DNA of 64,000 bases from Massilia sp. WG5 (GCF_001412595.2 NZ_CP012640.2:2108001-2172000); one strand, 5' to 3'. Numbered from the stretch's first letter, positions 53,313 through 63,764 are shown. The notes: generated by a model from the letters alone, not told the origin. Translations and numbers: made by a program.

Positions 53313-54998
53313 ATGGCAACAGCAGCGGAACCACTCCTCGACGACGACCTCGGCGCCCACGCCGAACCCAAGCCGAAATATTGGGAAACCCCGATGGGCA
53401 AGCGCGTCGTGATCGGCGGCGCCATCGCGGCTGCCATGGCCGTCATCGCCGCGATCTGGCTGTGGAGCTCGGCGCCCGACTACAAGGTCCTGTTCTCGAA
53501 CTTCAGCGACCGCGACGGCGGCGCAATCACCGCGTCGCTCGACCAGATGGGGGTCAAGTACAAGTTTTCCGACGGCGGCACCGCGATCCTGATCCCGGCC
53601 GAGCAGGTCCACAACGTGCGCCTGAAGCTGGCCGCCCAGGGCCTGCCGCGCGCCGGCAATGTCGGCTTCGAACTGCTCGAGAACCAGAAGCTGGGCACCT
53701 CGCAGTTCGTCGAACAGGTCAACTACCAGCGCTCGCTGGAAGGCGAACTGGCGAATTCGATCCAGTCGGTGTCGGCGGTCGCCTCGGCGCGCGTGCACCT
53801 GGCGCTGCCGAAAGCCTCCGTGTTCGTGCGCGAGCAGCAGAAGCCGACCGCCTCGGTCCTGCTCAACCTGCAGCCGGGCCGCGCCCTCGACCAGGCCCAG
53901 GTCAGCGCCATCGTGCACCTGGTGGCGTCCTCGGTGCCGGAACTGACCCCGTCCAACGTGACCGTGGTCGACCAGAACGGCACCCTCCTTTCCGACACCA
54001 GCGCGAAGAACGGCAAGCAGCTCGACCCGAACCAGCTGAAGTACGTCGAAGCCCTGCAGCAGAACATCGTCAAGCAGGTCGAGTCTATCATCGCGCCCAT
54101 CGTCGGCCAGAACAATGTGCGCGCCGAGGCCACCGCCGAAGTGGACTTCGCCCAGGTCGACACCGCCGCCGAGATGTACAAGCCGAACTCGCCGCCGGAG
54201 CCGCAGGCGATCCGCAGCCAGCAGACCTCGGAGCAGACCGGTCCCGGCAGCCAGAACCCGTCCGGCATCCCGGGCGCACTGTCGAACCAGCCGCCGGGCG
54301 TGGCCACGGCGCCGATCGACGGCGCCGCCCCGGCTGGCCAGCAAACCGCGAGCACCGGCCCGACCAGCAAGAACGCCACCACCAATTTCGAAGTCGACAA
54401 GACCGTGCGCTTCGAGCAGAAGCCGATGGGCGGCATCAAGCGCCTGACCGTGGGCGTGGTGGTCAACTACCGCCGCTCAATCGATCCGAAGACCGGCAAG
54501 GTCGTGATCAAGCCGCTCACCGCTGCCGAAGTTGCGCAGATCAACGAACTGGTCAAGCAGGCGATGGGCTACAGCCAGGCGCGCGGCGACACCCTGAACG
54601 TGGCCAACGCCCCCTTCGACGGCATCGACAAGCCGGCCGACCAGGCGCCGGACTGGTGGAAGGACCCGAACAACCTGCCGCTGGCGAAGGACATCGCGAA
54701 GTGGGTGTTCATCGCACTGGTGCTGCTGTTCCTTTGGTACCGCATCCTTCGTCCGCTGCTGAAGCCGGTGATGAAGACCTTCGACAAGGCGGTGGAAATG
54801 CCGCCGGAGCCGGAACCGGTGGAGCCGGAGCCGGAAGCGGAACCGGACCACGAGGAAATCGCGCGGATCGTCCGCGAAGCGGAAGAACAGAAACAGGTCA
54901 TCGTCTACAAGAGCAACCTCGAGATGGCCAAGACCCTTGCGCAGAACGACCCGCGCATCGTGGCAAACGTGATCAAGGAATGGCTGGGCGCCGAATAA
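53313..54998 (+). CDS. fliF: Flagellar MS-ring protein FliF
   Basis: Forms the membrane and supramembrane ring on which the flagellum is built (561 aa). TM1 (residues ~30-50: VVIGGAIAAAMAVIAAIWLW), ring-building motifs (GLPRAGNVGFELLENQKLGT; SARVHLALPKASVFVREQQK), a disordered middle region (~295-350), TM2 (WVFIALVLLFLWYRIL, ~472-487) and an acidic C-terminus that binds FliG. First gene of the fliFGHIJK transcript. Confidence 0.97.
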   Translation: MATAAEPLLDDDLGAHAEPKPKYWETPMGKRVVIGGAIAAAMAVIAAIWLWSSAPDYKVLFSNFSDRDGGAITASLDQMGVKYKFSDGGTAILIPAEQVHNVRLKLAAQGLPRAGNVGFELLENQKLGTSQFVEQVNYQRSLEGELANSIQSVSAVASARVHLALPKASVFVREQQKPTASVLLNLQPGRALDQAQVSAIVHLVASSVPELTPSNVTVVDQNGTLLSDTSAKNGKQLDPNQLKYVEALQQNIVKQVESIIAPIVGQNNVRAEATAEVDFAQVDTAAEMYKPNSPPEPQAIRSQQTSEQTGPGSQNPSGIPGALSNQPPGVATAPIDGAAPAGQQTASTGPTSKNATTNFEVDKTVRFEQKPMGGIKRLTVGVVVNYRRSIDPKTGKVVIKPLTAAEVAQINELVKQAMGYSQARGDTLNVANAPFDGIDKPADQAPDWWKDPNNLPLAKDIAKWVFIALVLLFLWYRILRPLLKPVMKTFDKAVEMPPEPEPVEPEPEAEPDHEEIARIVREAEEQKQVIVYKSNLEMAKTLAQNDPRIVANVIKEWLGAE

Positions 54999-55001
54999 GA
55001 C

Positions 55002-56006
55002 ATGAGCGACAAGGACAAAGAGAATATCAACAAGGCGGCGATCCTGATGCTGGCCCTGGGCGAATCCGAAGCGGCCGAGGTGATGAAGTTCCTCGGCCCG
55101 CGCGAAGTGCTCAAGCTGGGCGCGGCGATGGCGCAGATGAAGGCGGTGCAGCACGAGGAGGTGACGGCCGTGCTGACCGACTTCCGCGAGCGCGTCGACC
55201 TGCAGTCGACCGTCGGCCTGGACTCGGACGAGTACATCCGCCAGGTGCTGACCAAGGCGCTGGGCGACGACAAGGCCGCGGTGCTGCTGAACCGCATCCT
55301 GGGCGGCAAGGACGCCTCCGGCATCGAGAGCCTGAAGTGGATGGACTCGCAGTCGGTCGCGGAACTGATCCGCAACGAGCACCCGCAGATCATCGCCACC
55401 ATCCTGGTCCACCTCGAGCGCGACCAGGCCTGCGAGATCCTGGCCCACTTCACGGACCGCCTGCGCAACGACGCGGTGCTGCGTATCGCGACCCTGGACG
55501 GCGTGCAGCCGGCCGCCCTGCGCGAGCTGAACGACGTGCTGACCAAGCTCCTGTCGGGTAACGAGAACATCAAGAAGTCCTCGCTGGGCGGCGTGCGCAC
55601 CGCGGCCGAGATCCTGAACTTCATGAGCGGCGATCAGGAAAGCTCGGTCATGGAGAACATCAAGAACTACGACAACGACATGGCGCAGAAGATCATGGAC
55701 GAGATGTTCGTGTTCGATAACATCATCGACATCGATGACCGCGGCATCCAGCTGCTGCTGCGCGAAGTGCAGTCCGAGATGCTGATCATCGCGCTCAAGG
55801 GCGCCAGCCAGGACCTGCGCGAGAAGGTCTTCAAGAACATGTCGCAGCGTGCGGCCGAGATGATGCGCGAAGACCTCGAATCGAAGGGTCCGGTGCGCCT
55901 GTCCGAAGTGGAATCCCAGCAGAAGCAGATCCTGCAGATCGTCCGCCGCCTGGCCGACGAAGGCCAGATCGTCCTGGGCGGCAAAGGTGAGGACTCGTTC
56001 GTCTGA
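55002..56006 (+). CDS. fliG: Flagellar motor switch protein FliG
   Basis: Rotor protein that contacts the MS ring, FliM and MotA (334 aa). The EHPQ motif is in NEHPQIIATILVHLERDQAC; the C-terminal charged ridge is SEMLIIALKGASQDLREKVF with KNMSQRAAEMMREDLESKGP. The start is 3 bp after the fliF stop and the stop overlaps the fliH start. Confidence 0.98.
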   Translation: MSDKDKENINKAAILMLALGESEAAEVMKFLGPREVLKLGAAMAQMKAVQHEEVTAVLTDFRERVDLQSTVGLDSDEYIRQVLTKALGDDKAAVLLNRILGGKDASGIESLKWMDSQSVAELIRNEHPQIIATILVHLERDQACEILAHFTDRLRNDAVLRIATLDGVQPAALRELNDVLTKLLSGNENIKKSSLGGVRTAAEILNFMSGDQESSVMENIKNYDNDMAQKIMDEMFVFDNIIDIDDRGIQLLLREVQSEMLIIALKGASQDLREKVFKNMSQRAAEMMREDLESKGPVRLSEVESQQKQILQIVRRLADEGQIVLGGKGEDSFV

Positions 56007-56743
56007 TGGTGAACTCGAAAGACTTCCAGCCCATGTTCAAGCGCTGGGAAATGACCTCCTTCGGCGACGAGCGCGCCGGCGCCGTGGCCGAACGCCGCGC
56101 TGCCGAAGCAGCAGCCGCCGCCGCTGAAGCGCAAGCCGCCGCCCTGCGCGCGATGCAGCCGCCCCCTCCCCCGCCGGCGCCGACGATCAGCGAGGAAGAG
56201 CTCGAAGCGATCCGCGAAGCCGCGCGCCAGCAAGGCTATGCCGAGGGCTTCGCGGCCGGCCAGTCCACCGGCCACGCCAGCGGCTACGACGACGGCATGG
56301 CCATGGGTCGCGCCGAGGCGGCCGCCGAGCTGACCCACATGCAGGGCATCGCCGCCACCTTCGGCGACGCCGTCACCCAGGCCGACGAGGCGATCGCGGC
56401 CGACGTGCTGGAACTGGCCCTGCACCTGGCGAAGAACATGGTGCGCACCGCTTTCGAGGTGCGTCCCGAACTGATCCTGCCGGTGGTGCGCGAAGCGGTC
56501 GACTACCTGCCGAACCTGCAGCAGCCGGCCCTCCTGATCCTGCATCCGGAGGACGCCCTGATCGTCCGCGACAACATCGGCCACGAGCTCGAAAAAACCG
56601 GCTGGCGCATCGTCGAGGACGGCAACGTCGCGCGCGGCGGCTGCCGCATCGACACCGCCAGCAACCAGATCGACGCCCAGATCGCCTCGCGCTGGCAGCG
56701 CCTGGCGCATGCGCTGGGCCGCGACGTGGAGTGGCTGGCATGA
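56006..56743 (+). CDS. fliH: Flagellar export stalk protein FliH
   Basis: 245-residue regulator of the FliI ATPase. Features: an N-terminal FKRWEM (residues ~11-16) that docks to FlhA/FliN, an Ala-rich heptad coil (~25-55), glycine-containing [20 protein letters not shown] repeats (GxxxG type) and a C-terminal domain binding FliI. It overlaps fliG by 1 bp (TGATG) and fliI by 4 bp. Confidence 0.94.
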   Translation: MVNSKDFQPMFKRWEMTSFGDERAGAVAERRAAEAAAAAAEAQAAALRAMQPPPPPPAPTISEEELEAIREAARQQGYAEGFAAGQSTGHASGYDDGMAMGRAEAAAELTHMQGIAATFGDAVTQADEAIAADVLELALHLAKNMVRTAFEVRPELILPVVREAVDYLPNLQQPALLILHPEDALIVRDNIGHELEKTGWRIVEDGNVARGGCRIDTASNQIDAQIASRWQRLAHALGRDVEWLA

Positions 56744-58152
56744 CGCTCGCCGGCGAAACGGGCCCGGACCGCCACACGGCGCGCTGGAAGTCCTACCTGA
56801 AGGACTGCGGCAATGTGCTCGATTTCGTCGAGCCGATGCTGGTCTCGGGCCGCGTCACGCGCGTGGCCGGCCTGGTGATGGAATGCGTCGGCCTGAAGCT
56901 GGCGGTGGGCAGCGCCTGCACGATCCCGGTGGCCAGCGGCGCGCGCATCGAAGCCGAGGTCGTCGGCTTCGAGGGCGAGCGCCTGTTCCTGATGCCGCAG
57001 AGCGACGTCGAAGGCGTGATACCGGGTTCGCGCGTGTTCCCGGTCGAGCCGAGCGTGCCGAAGCCCGGCAGTGTCGACCACCCGCGCCGCCGTCCGATGG
57101 ACCGCGCACGCCACCTGCCGGTCGGCTGGGGCCTGCTGGGCCGCGTGGTCGACGGCGCCGGCCGCCCGCTGGACGGCAAGGGCCCGCTCGACACCCTCGA
57201 AGTGGGCCCGCTGAACGCACGCCCGATCAACCCGCTCGAACGCGCACCGATCTCGGAGACGCTGGACGTGGGCGTGCGCGCCATCAATTCCATGCTCACC
57301 GTCGGCCGCGGCCAGCGTCTCGGCCTGTTCGCCGGTACCGGCGTCGGTAAATCGGTGCTGCTGGGGATGATCGCGCGCTACACCACGGCCGACGTGATCG
57401 TGGTCGGCCTGATCGGCGAGCGTGGCCGCGAGGTGAAGGAATTCATCGAACAGATCCTGGGCGAGGAAGGCCTGGCCCGCTCCGTGGTGGTGGCGGCGCC
57501 GGCCGATTCGCCGCCGCTGCTGCGCATGCAGGGCGCCGCGTATGCGACCGCCATCGCCGAGCACTTCCGCGACGAGGGCAAGAACGTCATGCTGATCATG
57601 GATTCGCTGACCCGCTACGCGCAGGCGCAGCGCGAGATCGCGCTCGCCATCGGCGAACCGCCCGCCACCAAGGGCTATCCGCCATCGGTGTTCGCCAAGC
57701 TGCCGGTGCTGGTCGAACGCGCCGGCAACGGCCATGAAGGCGGCGGCTCCATCACCGCCTTCTACACCGTGCTGTCCGAGGGCGACGACCAGCAGGACCC
57801 GATCGCCGACGCGGCGCGCGGTATCCTCGACGGCCACATCGTCCTCAACCGCCGGCTGGCCGAAGCCGGCCACTACCCGGCGATCGACATCGAACAGTCG
57901 ATCTCGCGTGCGATGCACGGCATCACCTCGCGCGAGCACCAGCAGGCGGCGCGCACGCTCAAGCAGCTGTACTCGCGCTACGAGCGCTCGCGCGACCTGA
58001 TCAGCGTGGGCGCCTACGTCGCCGGCACCGACCCGGTGCTCGACAAGGCGATCGTCCTGCACGAGCGCATCGAAGCCTTCCTGTGCCAGGAAATCCATGA
58101 CAACACCGACATGCTGCAGAGTTTGGGGGAATTGACCTCTCTGTTCGGCTGA
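56740..58152 (+). CDS. fliI: Flagellar export ATPase FliI
   Basis: Hexameric F1-beta-like ATPase that powers unloading of export substrates (470 aa). Walker [31 protein letters not shown] with the catalytic Glu; Walker [34 protein letters not shown]. The start ATG 56740 overlaps the fliH stop (ATGA); the upstream GTG is weaker. Confidence 0.97.
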   Translation: MTLAGETGPDRHTARWKSYLKDCGNVLDFVEPMLVSGRVTRVAGLVMECVGLKLAVGSACTIPVASGARIEAEVVGFEGERLFLMPQSDVEGVIPGSRVFPVEPSVPKPGSVDHPRRRPMDRARHLPVGWGLLGRVVDGAGRPLDGKGPLDTLEVGPLNARPINPLERAPISETLDVGVRAINSMLTVGRGQRLGLFAGTGVGKSVLLGMIARYTTADVIVVGLIGERGREVKEFIEQILGEEGLARSVVVAAPADSPPLLRMQGAAYATAIAEHFRDEGKNVMLIMDSLTRYAQAQREIALAIGEPPATKGYPPSVFAKLPVLVERAGNGHEGGGSITAFYTVLSEGDDQQDPIADAARGILDGHIVLNRRLAEAGHYPAIDIEQSISRAMHGITSREHQQAARTLKQLYSRYERSRDLISVGAYVAGTDPVLDKAIVLHERIEAFLCQEIHDNTDMLQSLGELTSLFG

Positions 58153-58187
58153 TTGGATGAGCTGCCCGGCCGATATACTCGATCATT

Positions 58188-58628
58188 ATGGCCAATCCAT
58201 CCGCACTCGACACCCTGATCGACCTCGCCCAGCGCGAGTCCGACCACCGCGCCAAGCGGCTCGGCGCGGCGCTGAAGGCGCTCGAGGAAGCCGAACAGAA
58301 GCTGCAGATGCTGCTGGGTTACCGCCAGGATTATGCGGACCGCCTGGACCAGGCCCAGGTGAACGGCATCACGCCCTTCGCCTACGCCAACTTCGTCGCC
58401 TTCATGGGCAAGCTGGACAACGCGGTCAGCGGCCAGCAGGAAGTGATCAAGCATGCCCAGTACAAGGCCGACACCGAACGCAATGCGCTGCAGGAGAGCG
58501 AGCGCAAGCGCCTCTCCTACCGCACCCTGAACGATCGCGCGGCGGCCCAGGCGCTGGCCGTCGAGACCAGGCGCGACCAGAAAACGATGGACGACTTCGC
58601 GGCCCGGACCGCACGATTCAAACGCTAA
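58188..58628 (+). CDS. fliJ: Flagellar export chaperone FliJ
   Basis: Coiled-coil stalk between FliI and FlhA (146 aa). Almost completely helical, with heptads from LIDLAQRESDHRAKRLGAAL to ETRRDQKTMDDFAARTARF. It lies 35 bp after fliI and 16 bp before fliK, the usual place. Confidence 0.93.
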   Translation: MANPSALDTLIDLAQRESDHRAKRLGAALKALEEAEQKLQMLLGYRQDYADRLDQAQVNGITPFAYANFVAFMGKLDNAVSGQQEVIKHAQYKADTERNALQESERKRLSYRTLNDRAAAQALAVETRRDQKTMDDFAARTARFKR

Positions 58629-58644
58629 CGCGACGCCGAACGAG

Positions 58645-59997
58645 ATGACGATGCAGACCACTTCCTCCCTTCCGATCCAGCTGAACACCAACAGCCCGGC
58701 CCAGCGCAACGGCGCCGCCGCCAACGGCGACGCGGCGCAGTTCAGCGCCGTGCTGTCGAATGAACTGGAGCTGCGCCACGCCGCGCCGGAACCGGCCCCT
58801 GCACCGGCCGCGCCGAAAGCGGAAGCGCCGAAGCCGAAGGCCGCCGAGAAGCCGGCCCAGCCCGACGGCGCGGCCGAAGCGCAGCAGGCCGCGAAGCCGC
58901 AAGCGGCGGACAAGCCCGCGGCCGCCGACAAGAGCGCCGACGCCAAGGACAGCGACGAGGCCGGCGACGAGGACGGCAAAGCCGACGCGCAGCCGGGCCA
59001 GGCCGGCGATCCCGCCAGCGCCATGCTGGCCCTGATGGCGAGCCTGCAGCAGCCGGCCAAGGACGCGAAGGATGCCAAGGCGAGCACTGCCGCCGCCAAC
59101 GCCTGGGACGCCCTCGGCGGCGCCGCCGGCAAGGGCAAGCGCGGCGACACCGCCCAGCTGGCGGCCCTGCAGGCGGCGATGAAATCGGTGTCGAAGGACG
59201 GCGCCGGCATCGCCACCAGCGCCGGCAAGGCCTTCTCCGATACCGCGGCCCTGCGCAACCCGGCCCTGGCCGCCGCCGGCGCCGCCCTCGGCGCGGACGA
59301 CAAGCCCGCCGGCGCCGACGCCACGGCCAAGCTGGGCGCCGACCTGCGCGCCGCGCTGACGGCCACCAAGGGCGCCGCCGCCACGGGCCAGGGCGAGGCG
59401 CAGCTCGATGCGGCCGCACTCAGCCTGCAGCAGGCGCGCGAAGCCGCCGTGCACGAACCGCTTCCCGCGGCGGCCGCCCTGGCCCAGGCCCAGCCGGCCG
59501 TGATGGAGGCCGTGCAGGCCGCCGCCGCCGCCGAGGGGCTCTCCGCACGGGTCGGCACCGAAGCATGGGAAAACCAGGTCGGCCAGAAGATCGTCTACAT
59601 GGCCGGCAGCGAGGAGCAGACCGCTTCGTTGACCCTGAACCCGCCGGACCTCGGTCCGCTGCAGGTGGTGCTCTCGGTGAGCAACGACCAGGCCAGCGTG
59701 AGCTTCTCGGCCAACCAGGAAGAGGTGCGCCAGGCCCTCGAGAACGCCCTGCCGCGCCTGCGCGAAATGATGAGCGAGAGCGGCATCACGCTGGGTAACG
59801 CCAGCGTCAACGCCGGCATGCCCGACGGCAGCCAGGCCCGGGAGCAGGCCGCGCGCAACAGCGGCGGCTTCGGCAACGGCGGCAATAACGGCCGTGGCCG
59901 TGGCAATGGCGGCAATACCGTCGAGGACAGCGTGGCCCGTCCGGTGACCCGCACCGCGATCCTTGGCGACAGGGGCATGGTCGATACCTTTGCGTGA
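58645..59997 (+). CDS. fliK: Flagellar hook-length control protein FliK
   Basis: Molecular ruler of the hook (450 aa). The long N-terminal part (residues 1-290) is Ala/Lys/Asp-rich and disordered. The C-terminal Flg_hook domain follows: VGQKIVYMAGSEEQTASLTL, PPDLGPLQVVLSVSNDQASV, ANQEEVRQALENALPRLREM. Then a Gly/Asn-rich tail. It is the last gene of the fliFGHIJK run. A second FliK-like protein lies near fliT. Confidence 0.95.
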   Translation: MTMQTTSSLPIQLNTNSPAQRNGAAANGDAAQFSAVLSNELELRHAAPEPAPAPAAPKAEAPKPKAAEKPAQPDGAAEAQQAAKPQAADKPAAADKSADAKDSDEAGDEDGKADAQPGQAGDPASAMLALMASLQQPAKDAKDAKASTAAANAWDALGGAAGKGKRGDTAQLAALQAAMKSVSKDGAGIATSAGKAFSDTAALRNPALAAAGAALGADDKPAGADATAKLGADLRAALTATKGAAATGQGEAQLDAAALSLQQAREAAVHEPLPAAAALAQAQPAVMEAVQAAAAAEGLSARVGTEAWENQVGQKIVYMAGSEEQTASLTLNPPDLGPLQVVLSVSNDQASVSFSANQEEVRQALENALPRLREMMSESGITLGNASVNAGMPDGSQAREQAARNSGGFGNGGNNGRGRGNGGNTVEDSVARPVTRTAILGDRGMVDTFA

Positions 59998-60131
59998 TCA
60001 GATCGCCATCAAATGCGTCAAGAAACAACGAGATAGCGCGCAATCGCCCTTCTTTTCGGCCATTGCTCCTGCTCACTTTTTCCCGATAATGACATAATGA
60101 CGGGACGATCCACAGCAGGGACCGAGGTATC

Positions 60132-60671
60132 TTGAAAGCGAATCCAAAAATGAAGGCTGATCCGAAAGCGGACGCAGCGGCAGCACCGGCAGGCGGCAAG
60201 AACAAGTTGTTCATGATGATCGGCGCGGCCGTGCTGGTGCTCGGCCTGGGCGGCGGCGCCGGCTGGTACTTCATGCACGGCAGCGGCAACGCGGAAGCGT
60301 CCGAGCCGGCCAGGAAGGAGCATGGCGGCAGCAAGAAAAAGAGCAAGAAGGAAGCGCCGCCGGAGTACCTGGCGATCGAGCCTTTCACCGTGAACCTGCA
60401 GCCCGAAAACGGCGACCAGTACCTGCGCGTCGCATTCACGCTGCAGGTCGACGGCGCCGAACAGGCCGAGCTCATCAAGGCGAATATGGCCAAGGTGCGC
60501 AGCCGCGTGCTGCTGCTCCTGTCCGGCAAGAAGGCATCCGAGATCAATACGGTCGAAGGCAAGCAGCAACTGGCCGGCGAGATCCTGGCCGTCGTGAAGC
60601 AACCCTTCGAGTCGCATGGCGAAGAACAGGAAGTCTCGGACGTCCTGTTCACCGAGTTCATCATCCAGTAA
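60132..60671 (+). CDS. fliL: Flagellar basal body protein FliL
   Basis: Single-span membrane protein near the stator (179 aa). TM at residues ~25-45 (LFMMIGAAVLVLGLGGGAGW); a Lys-rich linker; a periplasmic domain with PPEYLAIEPFTVNLQPENGD and YLRVAFTLQVDG. The start is TTG 60132, with GAGG 4 bp upstream; the ATG at 60150 has no SD. Heads the fliLMNOPQ run. Confidence 0.93.
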   Translation: MKANPKMKADPKADAAAAPAGGKNKLFMMIGAAVLVLGLGGGAGWYFMHGSGNAEASEPARKEHGGSKKKSKKEAPPEYLAIEPFTVNLQPENGDQYLRVAFTLQVDGAEQAELIKANMAKVRSRVLLLLSGKKASEINTVEGKQQLAGEILAVVKQPFESHGEEQEVSDVLFTEFIIQ

Positions 60672-60679
60672 ACGGCAGC

Positions 60680-61702
60680 ATGGCTGATAATTTTCTCTCA
60701 CAGGAAGAAGTCGATGCCCTCCTCAAGGGGGTCAACGGCGATCAGGACGATGTCGCGACGCCTGAAGACACCTCGGGAGTCCGCACCTATAACCTGGCAA
60801 CGCAGGAGCGGATCGTCCGCGGCCGCATGCCGACGCTCGAGATCATCAACGAGCGTTTCGCCAGGTATCTGCGGGTCGGCCTGTTCAACTTCTTGCGCCG
60901 CAGCGCCGAGGTCTCGGTCGGCTCGGTGCGCGTCTCCAAGTACAGCGAATTCATCCGCAACCTGGTGGTGCCGACCAACCTGAACCTGATCCACATGAAG
61001 CCGCTGCGCGGCACCGCGCTGATGGTGTTCGATCCGGGCCTGGTGTTCCTGCTGGTCGACAACCTGTTCGGCGGCGACGGCCGTTTCCACACCCGCGTGG
61101 AAGGCCGCGACTTTACCCAGACCGAGCAGCGCATCATCATGCGCATCCTCGATGTCGTGTTCGATGCCTATACCAAGTCCTGGGAACCGGTCCACCCGAT
61201 CGAATTCGAGTACATCCGGTCGGAGATGAACACGCAGTTCGCGAACATCGCCACCCCGAACGAAGTCGTGGTATCTTGCACCTTCACCATCGAGCTCGGT
61301 TCGGTGTCGGGCCAGATCCATTTCTGCATGCCCTATTCGATGATCGAGCCGATCCGCGATGCGCTGACCTCCAGCATCCAGGGCGAGGCCCTGGAAGTGG
61401 ACAAGCGCTGGATCCGCCTGCTGACGCAGCAGATCCAGGTGGCGGAAGTGGAACTGGTGGCCATGCTGGGCCACGGCAAGGCGAACTTCGACGAAATCCT
61501 GAACATGAAGGTCGGCGACGTGATCCCGATCTCGGTCCCGGAAGTCATCCAGGCCACCGTCGACGGCGTGCCCGTGATGGACTGCAGCTACGGCGTCTCG
61601 AACGGACAGTACGCGCTCAAAGTCGAACGGCTCATCGCCAATAGTGAAACCTTCCATAAAGACGGCGCCCTGCCTGGCAGCGCGGGCGCCGTGCAAGCGT
61701 AA
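60680..61702 (+). CDS. fliM: Flagellar motor switch protein FliM
   Basis: C-ring protein that receives CheY-P (340 aa). N-terminal CheY-binding motif FLSQEEVDALLKGVNGD; middle domain with ARYLRVGLFNFLRRSAEVSV and the GGDGRFHTRVEGRDFTQTEQ region; C-terminal SpoA domain. It starts 8 bp after the fliL stop and is followed after 14 bp by fliN. Confidence 0.97.
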   Translation: MADNFLSQEEVDALLKGVNGDQDDVATPEDTSGVRTYNLATQERIVRGRMPTLEIINERFARYLRVGLFNFLRRSAEVSVGSVRVSKYSEFIRNLVVPTNLNLIHMKPLRGTALMVFDPGLVFLLVDNLFGGDGRFHTRVEGRDFTQTEQRIIMRILDVVFDAYTKSWEPVHPIEFEYIRSEMNTQFANIATPNEVVVSCTFTIELGSVSGQIHFCMPYSMIEPIRDALTSSIQGEALEVDKRWIRLLTQQIQVAEVELVAMLGHGKANFDEILNMKVGDVIPISVPEVIQATVDGVPVMDCSYGVSNGQYALKVERLIANSETFHKDGALPGSAGAVQA

Positions 61703-61716
61703 TACAGGAGCAGACC

Positions 61717-62142
61717 ATGTCCGATACTCAAGACGACCAGAGCAGCCTCGACGATGATTGGGGCGCCGCGATTGCCGAACAGGCCGCTGCGGAAGCCGCT
61801 GCGCTGGCCAACCAGCAGCAGGCTGCCAGCGCCGCCGTGTTCAAGGATTTTTCGAACAAGTCCGCGCGCCCGGACACCCCGAACGATATCGACTTCATCC
61901 TCGATATCCCGGTACAGTTGACGGTGGAGCTGGGACGCACCAAGATCGCCATCAAGAACCTGCTGCAGCTCGCGCAGGGCTCGGTGGTGGAACTGGACGG
62001 CCTGGCCGGCGAGCCGATGGACGTGCTCGTGAACGGCTGCCTGATCGCCCAGGGCGAGGTGGTGGTCGTGAACGACAAGTTCGGTATCCGCCTCACCGAC
62101 ATCATCACGCCATCCGAGCGCATCCGCAAACTGAATAAATGA
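61717..62142 (+). CDS. fliN: Flagellar motor switch protein FliN
   Basis: Outer C-ring subunit that also docks FliH (141 aa). The N-terminal ~55 residues are acidic and Ala-rich; the SpoA domain has DIPVQLTVELGRTKIAIKNL, QGSVVELDGLAGEPMDVLVN and VVVNDKFGIRLTDIITPSER. It overlaps the fliO start by 4 bp. Confidence 0.97.
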   Translation: MSDTQDDQSSLDDDWGAAIAEQAAAEAAALANQQQAASAAVFKDFSNKSARPDTPNDIDFILDIPVQLTVELGRTKIAIKNLLQLAQGSVVELDGLAGEPMDVLVNGCLIAQGEVVVVNDKFGIRLTDIITPSERIRKLNK

Positions 62143-62984
62143 CGACCACCGCCCGCCTGCTGACCATCCTTGCCATTACGCTGCCCCTGGCCGCCTGCGC
62201 GGCGCAGCCGGCGGCGCACAGCCAGGACCAGGTCGGCCAGGCGGGCGGCGCCGCCGCGGCGCCCGCTGCTGCAGCGGCCGCGCAGTCTTCTGCCATGCCG
62301 TCTTCCACCGCGACGGCGCCGGCGATGGCGCCTCAGCCGCAATCTTCCGATAACGCCCGGACGCAGACCGCCACGCCGGCTGCGCAGCCGCGCCGGTCCG
62401 CCGGTGCTGTCGGCGCGCCCCTTGCCGGCACTTCGGCTTCGCCCGCGCCTGCAGCAAGCGCGCCGGCAACGGAGCCGTCTGCCGTCCCCGCCGCGAATGC
62501 CCCGGCCATGAACCCGGCCAGCCCCGACGCGCCCGAAACCACGGTCGGCGGCGGCGCCGCGAACCGCGTTCCCGCAAGTCCCGCCGCGGGTCCGGTCACG
62601 ATGCCCTCCGGCTCGGCCACCGGCAGCCTGCTGCAGACCCTGCTCGCCCTGATCGTGGTGCTGGCCGTGCTCGGCGCCCTGGCCTGGTTCCTGAAGCGCT
62701 ACGGCCCGAAGGCCGGCGGCGGCAGCGCCAACCTGCGCGTGGTCGGCGCCCTCAACCTCGGCGGGCGCGAACGCGTGCTGGTGGTCGAAGTCGGCAACCA
62801 GTGGATCGTGGTGGGCGCCTCGCCCGGCCGCATCAACGCGCTGGCCACCATGCCGAAGCAGGACGGCGTGGACACCGGCGCCGGCGAAGGGCATGCTACC
62901 CTTGCTCCGCACGGCGCAAATGCGGCGCAACCCGCGAACAGCTTCGCCGACTGGCTGAAGCAGACCATCGACAAACGTAAGTAA
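62139..62984 (+). CDS. fliO: Flagellar export protein FliO with a lipobox-like start
   Basis: FliO, an assembly factor for the FliP ring (281 aa, well above the ~120-150 usual in enterics). The N-terminus, MTTTARLLTILAITLPLAAC, ends in LAAC, which fits a lipoprotein signal. A 140-residue Ala/Pro/Ser-rich linker follows, then the membrane helix LLQTLLALIVVLAVLGALAW (residues ~166-185) and the FliO cytoplasmic domain (GERERVLVVEV-like: GGRERVLVVEVGNQWIVVGA). It sits between fliN and fliP, directly abutting fliP. Confidence 0.9.
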   Translation: MTTTARLLTILAITLPLAACAAQPAAHSQDQVGQAGGAAAAPAAAAAAQSSAMPSSTATAPAMAPQPQSSDNARTQTATPAAQPRRSAGAVGAPLAGTSASPAPAASAPATEPSAVPAANAPAMNPASPDAPETTVGGGAANRVPASPAAGPVTMPSGSATGSLLQTLLALIVVLAVLGALAWFLKRYGPKAGGGSANLRVVGALNLGGRERVLVVEVGNQWIVVGASPGRINALATMPKQDGVDTGAGEGHATLAPHGANAAQPANSFADWLKQTIDKRK

Positions 62985-63737
62985 ATGCGCAAACAAAGAA
63001 TCCTGCTGGCGGCGGGCTTGATCGGCCTGTCGCTGGCCGCCGCCGCAGCTGCAATCGCAGCGCCCGCCATCCCCGCCTTCACCACCAGCCCCGCGCCGGG
63101 TGGCGGCACCGCGTATTCGCTGCCGGTCCAGACCCTGCTCCTGATGACGGCGCTGACCTTCATCCCGGCGGCGCTGCTGATGATGACGAGTTTTACCCGC
63201 ATCATCATCGTGCTGTCGCTGCTGCGCCAGGCGCTCGGCACCCAGACCGCGCCGCCGAACCAGGTGATGGTCGGGCTGGCCCTGTTCCTGACCCTGTTCG
63301 TGATGGGCCCGACGTTCGACCGCATCTACACCGAAGCCTATGTGCCGCTGCAGGAAAACCGCATCCAGATGGGCGAGGCGATGGACAAGGCCGCCGCGCC
63401 CCTGAAGGGCTTCATGCTGAAGCAGACCCGCCAGTCGGACCTGGCGCTGTTCGTGAAGATCTCGCGCACGCCGGCGCTGCAGGGCCCGGAAGACGTGCCG
63501 CTGCGGGTGCTGATCCCCTCCTTCATCACGAGCGAACTGAAGACCGCGTTCCAGATCGGCTTCGCGATCTTCATCCCCTTCCTCATCATCGACATGGTGG
63601 TCGCGTCGGTGCTGATGTCGATGGGTATGATGATGATGTCGCCGGCGGTGATCTCGCTGCCGTTCAAGCTGATGCTGTTCGTGCTGGTCGACGGCTGGCA
63701 GCTGCTGCTGGGTTCCCTGTCTCAAAGTTTCAATTAG
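62985..63737 (+). CDS. fliP: Flagellar export gate protein FliP
   Basis: Core of the type III export gate, a 5-mer with FliQ and FliR (250 aa). Cleavable signal sequence (residues ~1-27); four membrane helices; the family motifs [20 protein letters not shown] with [40 protein letters not shown] and [20 protein letters not shown]. Its start directly follows the fliO stop. Confidence 0.97.
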   Translation: MRKQRILLAAGLIGLSLAAAAAAIAAPAIPAFTTSPAPGGGTAYSLPVQTLLLMTALTFIPAALLMMTSFTRIIIVLSLLRQALGTQTAPPNQVMVGLALFLTLFVMGPTFDRIYTEAYVPLQENRIQMGEAMDKAAAPLKGFMLKQTRQSDLALFVKISRTPALQGPEDVPLRVLIPSFITSELKTAFQIGFAIFIPFLIIDMVVASVLMSMGMMMMSPAVISLPFKLMLFVLVDGWQLLLGSLSQSFN

Positions 63738-63764
63738 CCAGAGCTTCAATTAAGGATAAGAGCA

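Noticed and set aside
61728-63749. A 673-codon open frame opposite fliN, fliO and fliP
   Set aside because: Spans three well-supported genes; His/Arg/Gly-rich without domain structure, typical of antisense frames at high GC.
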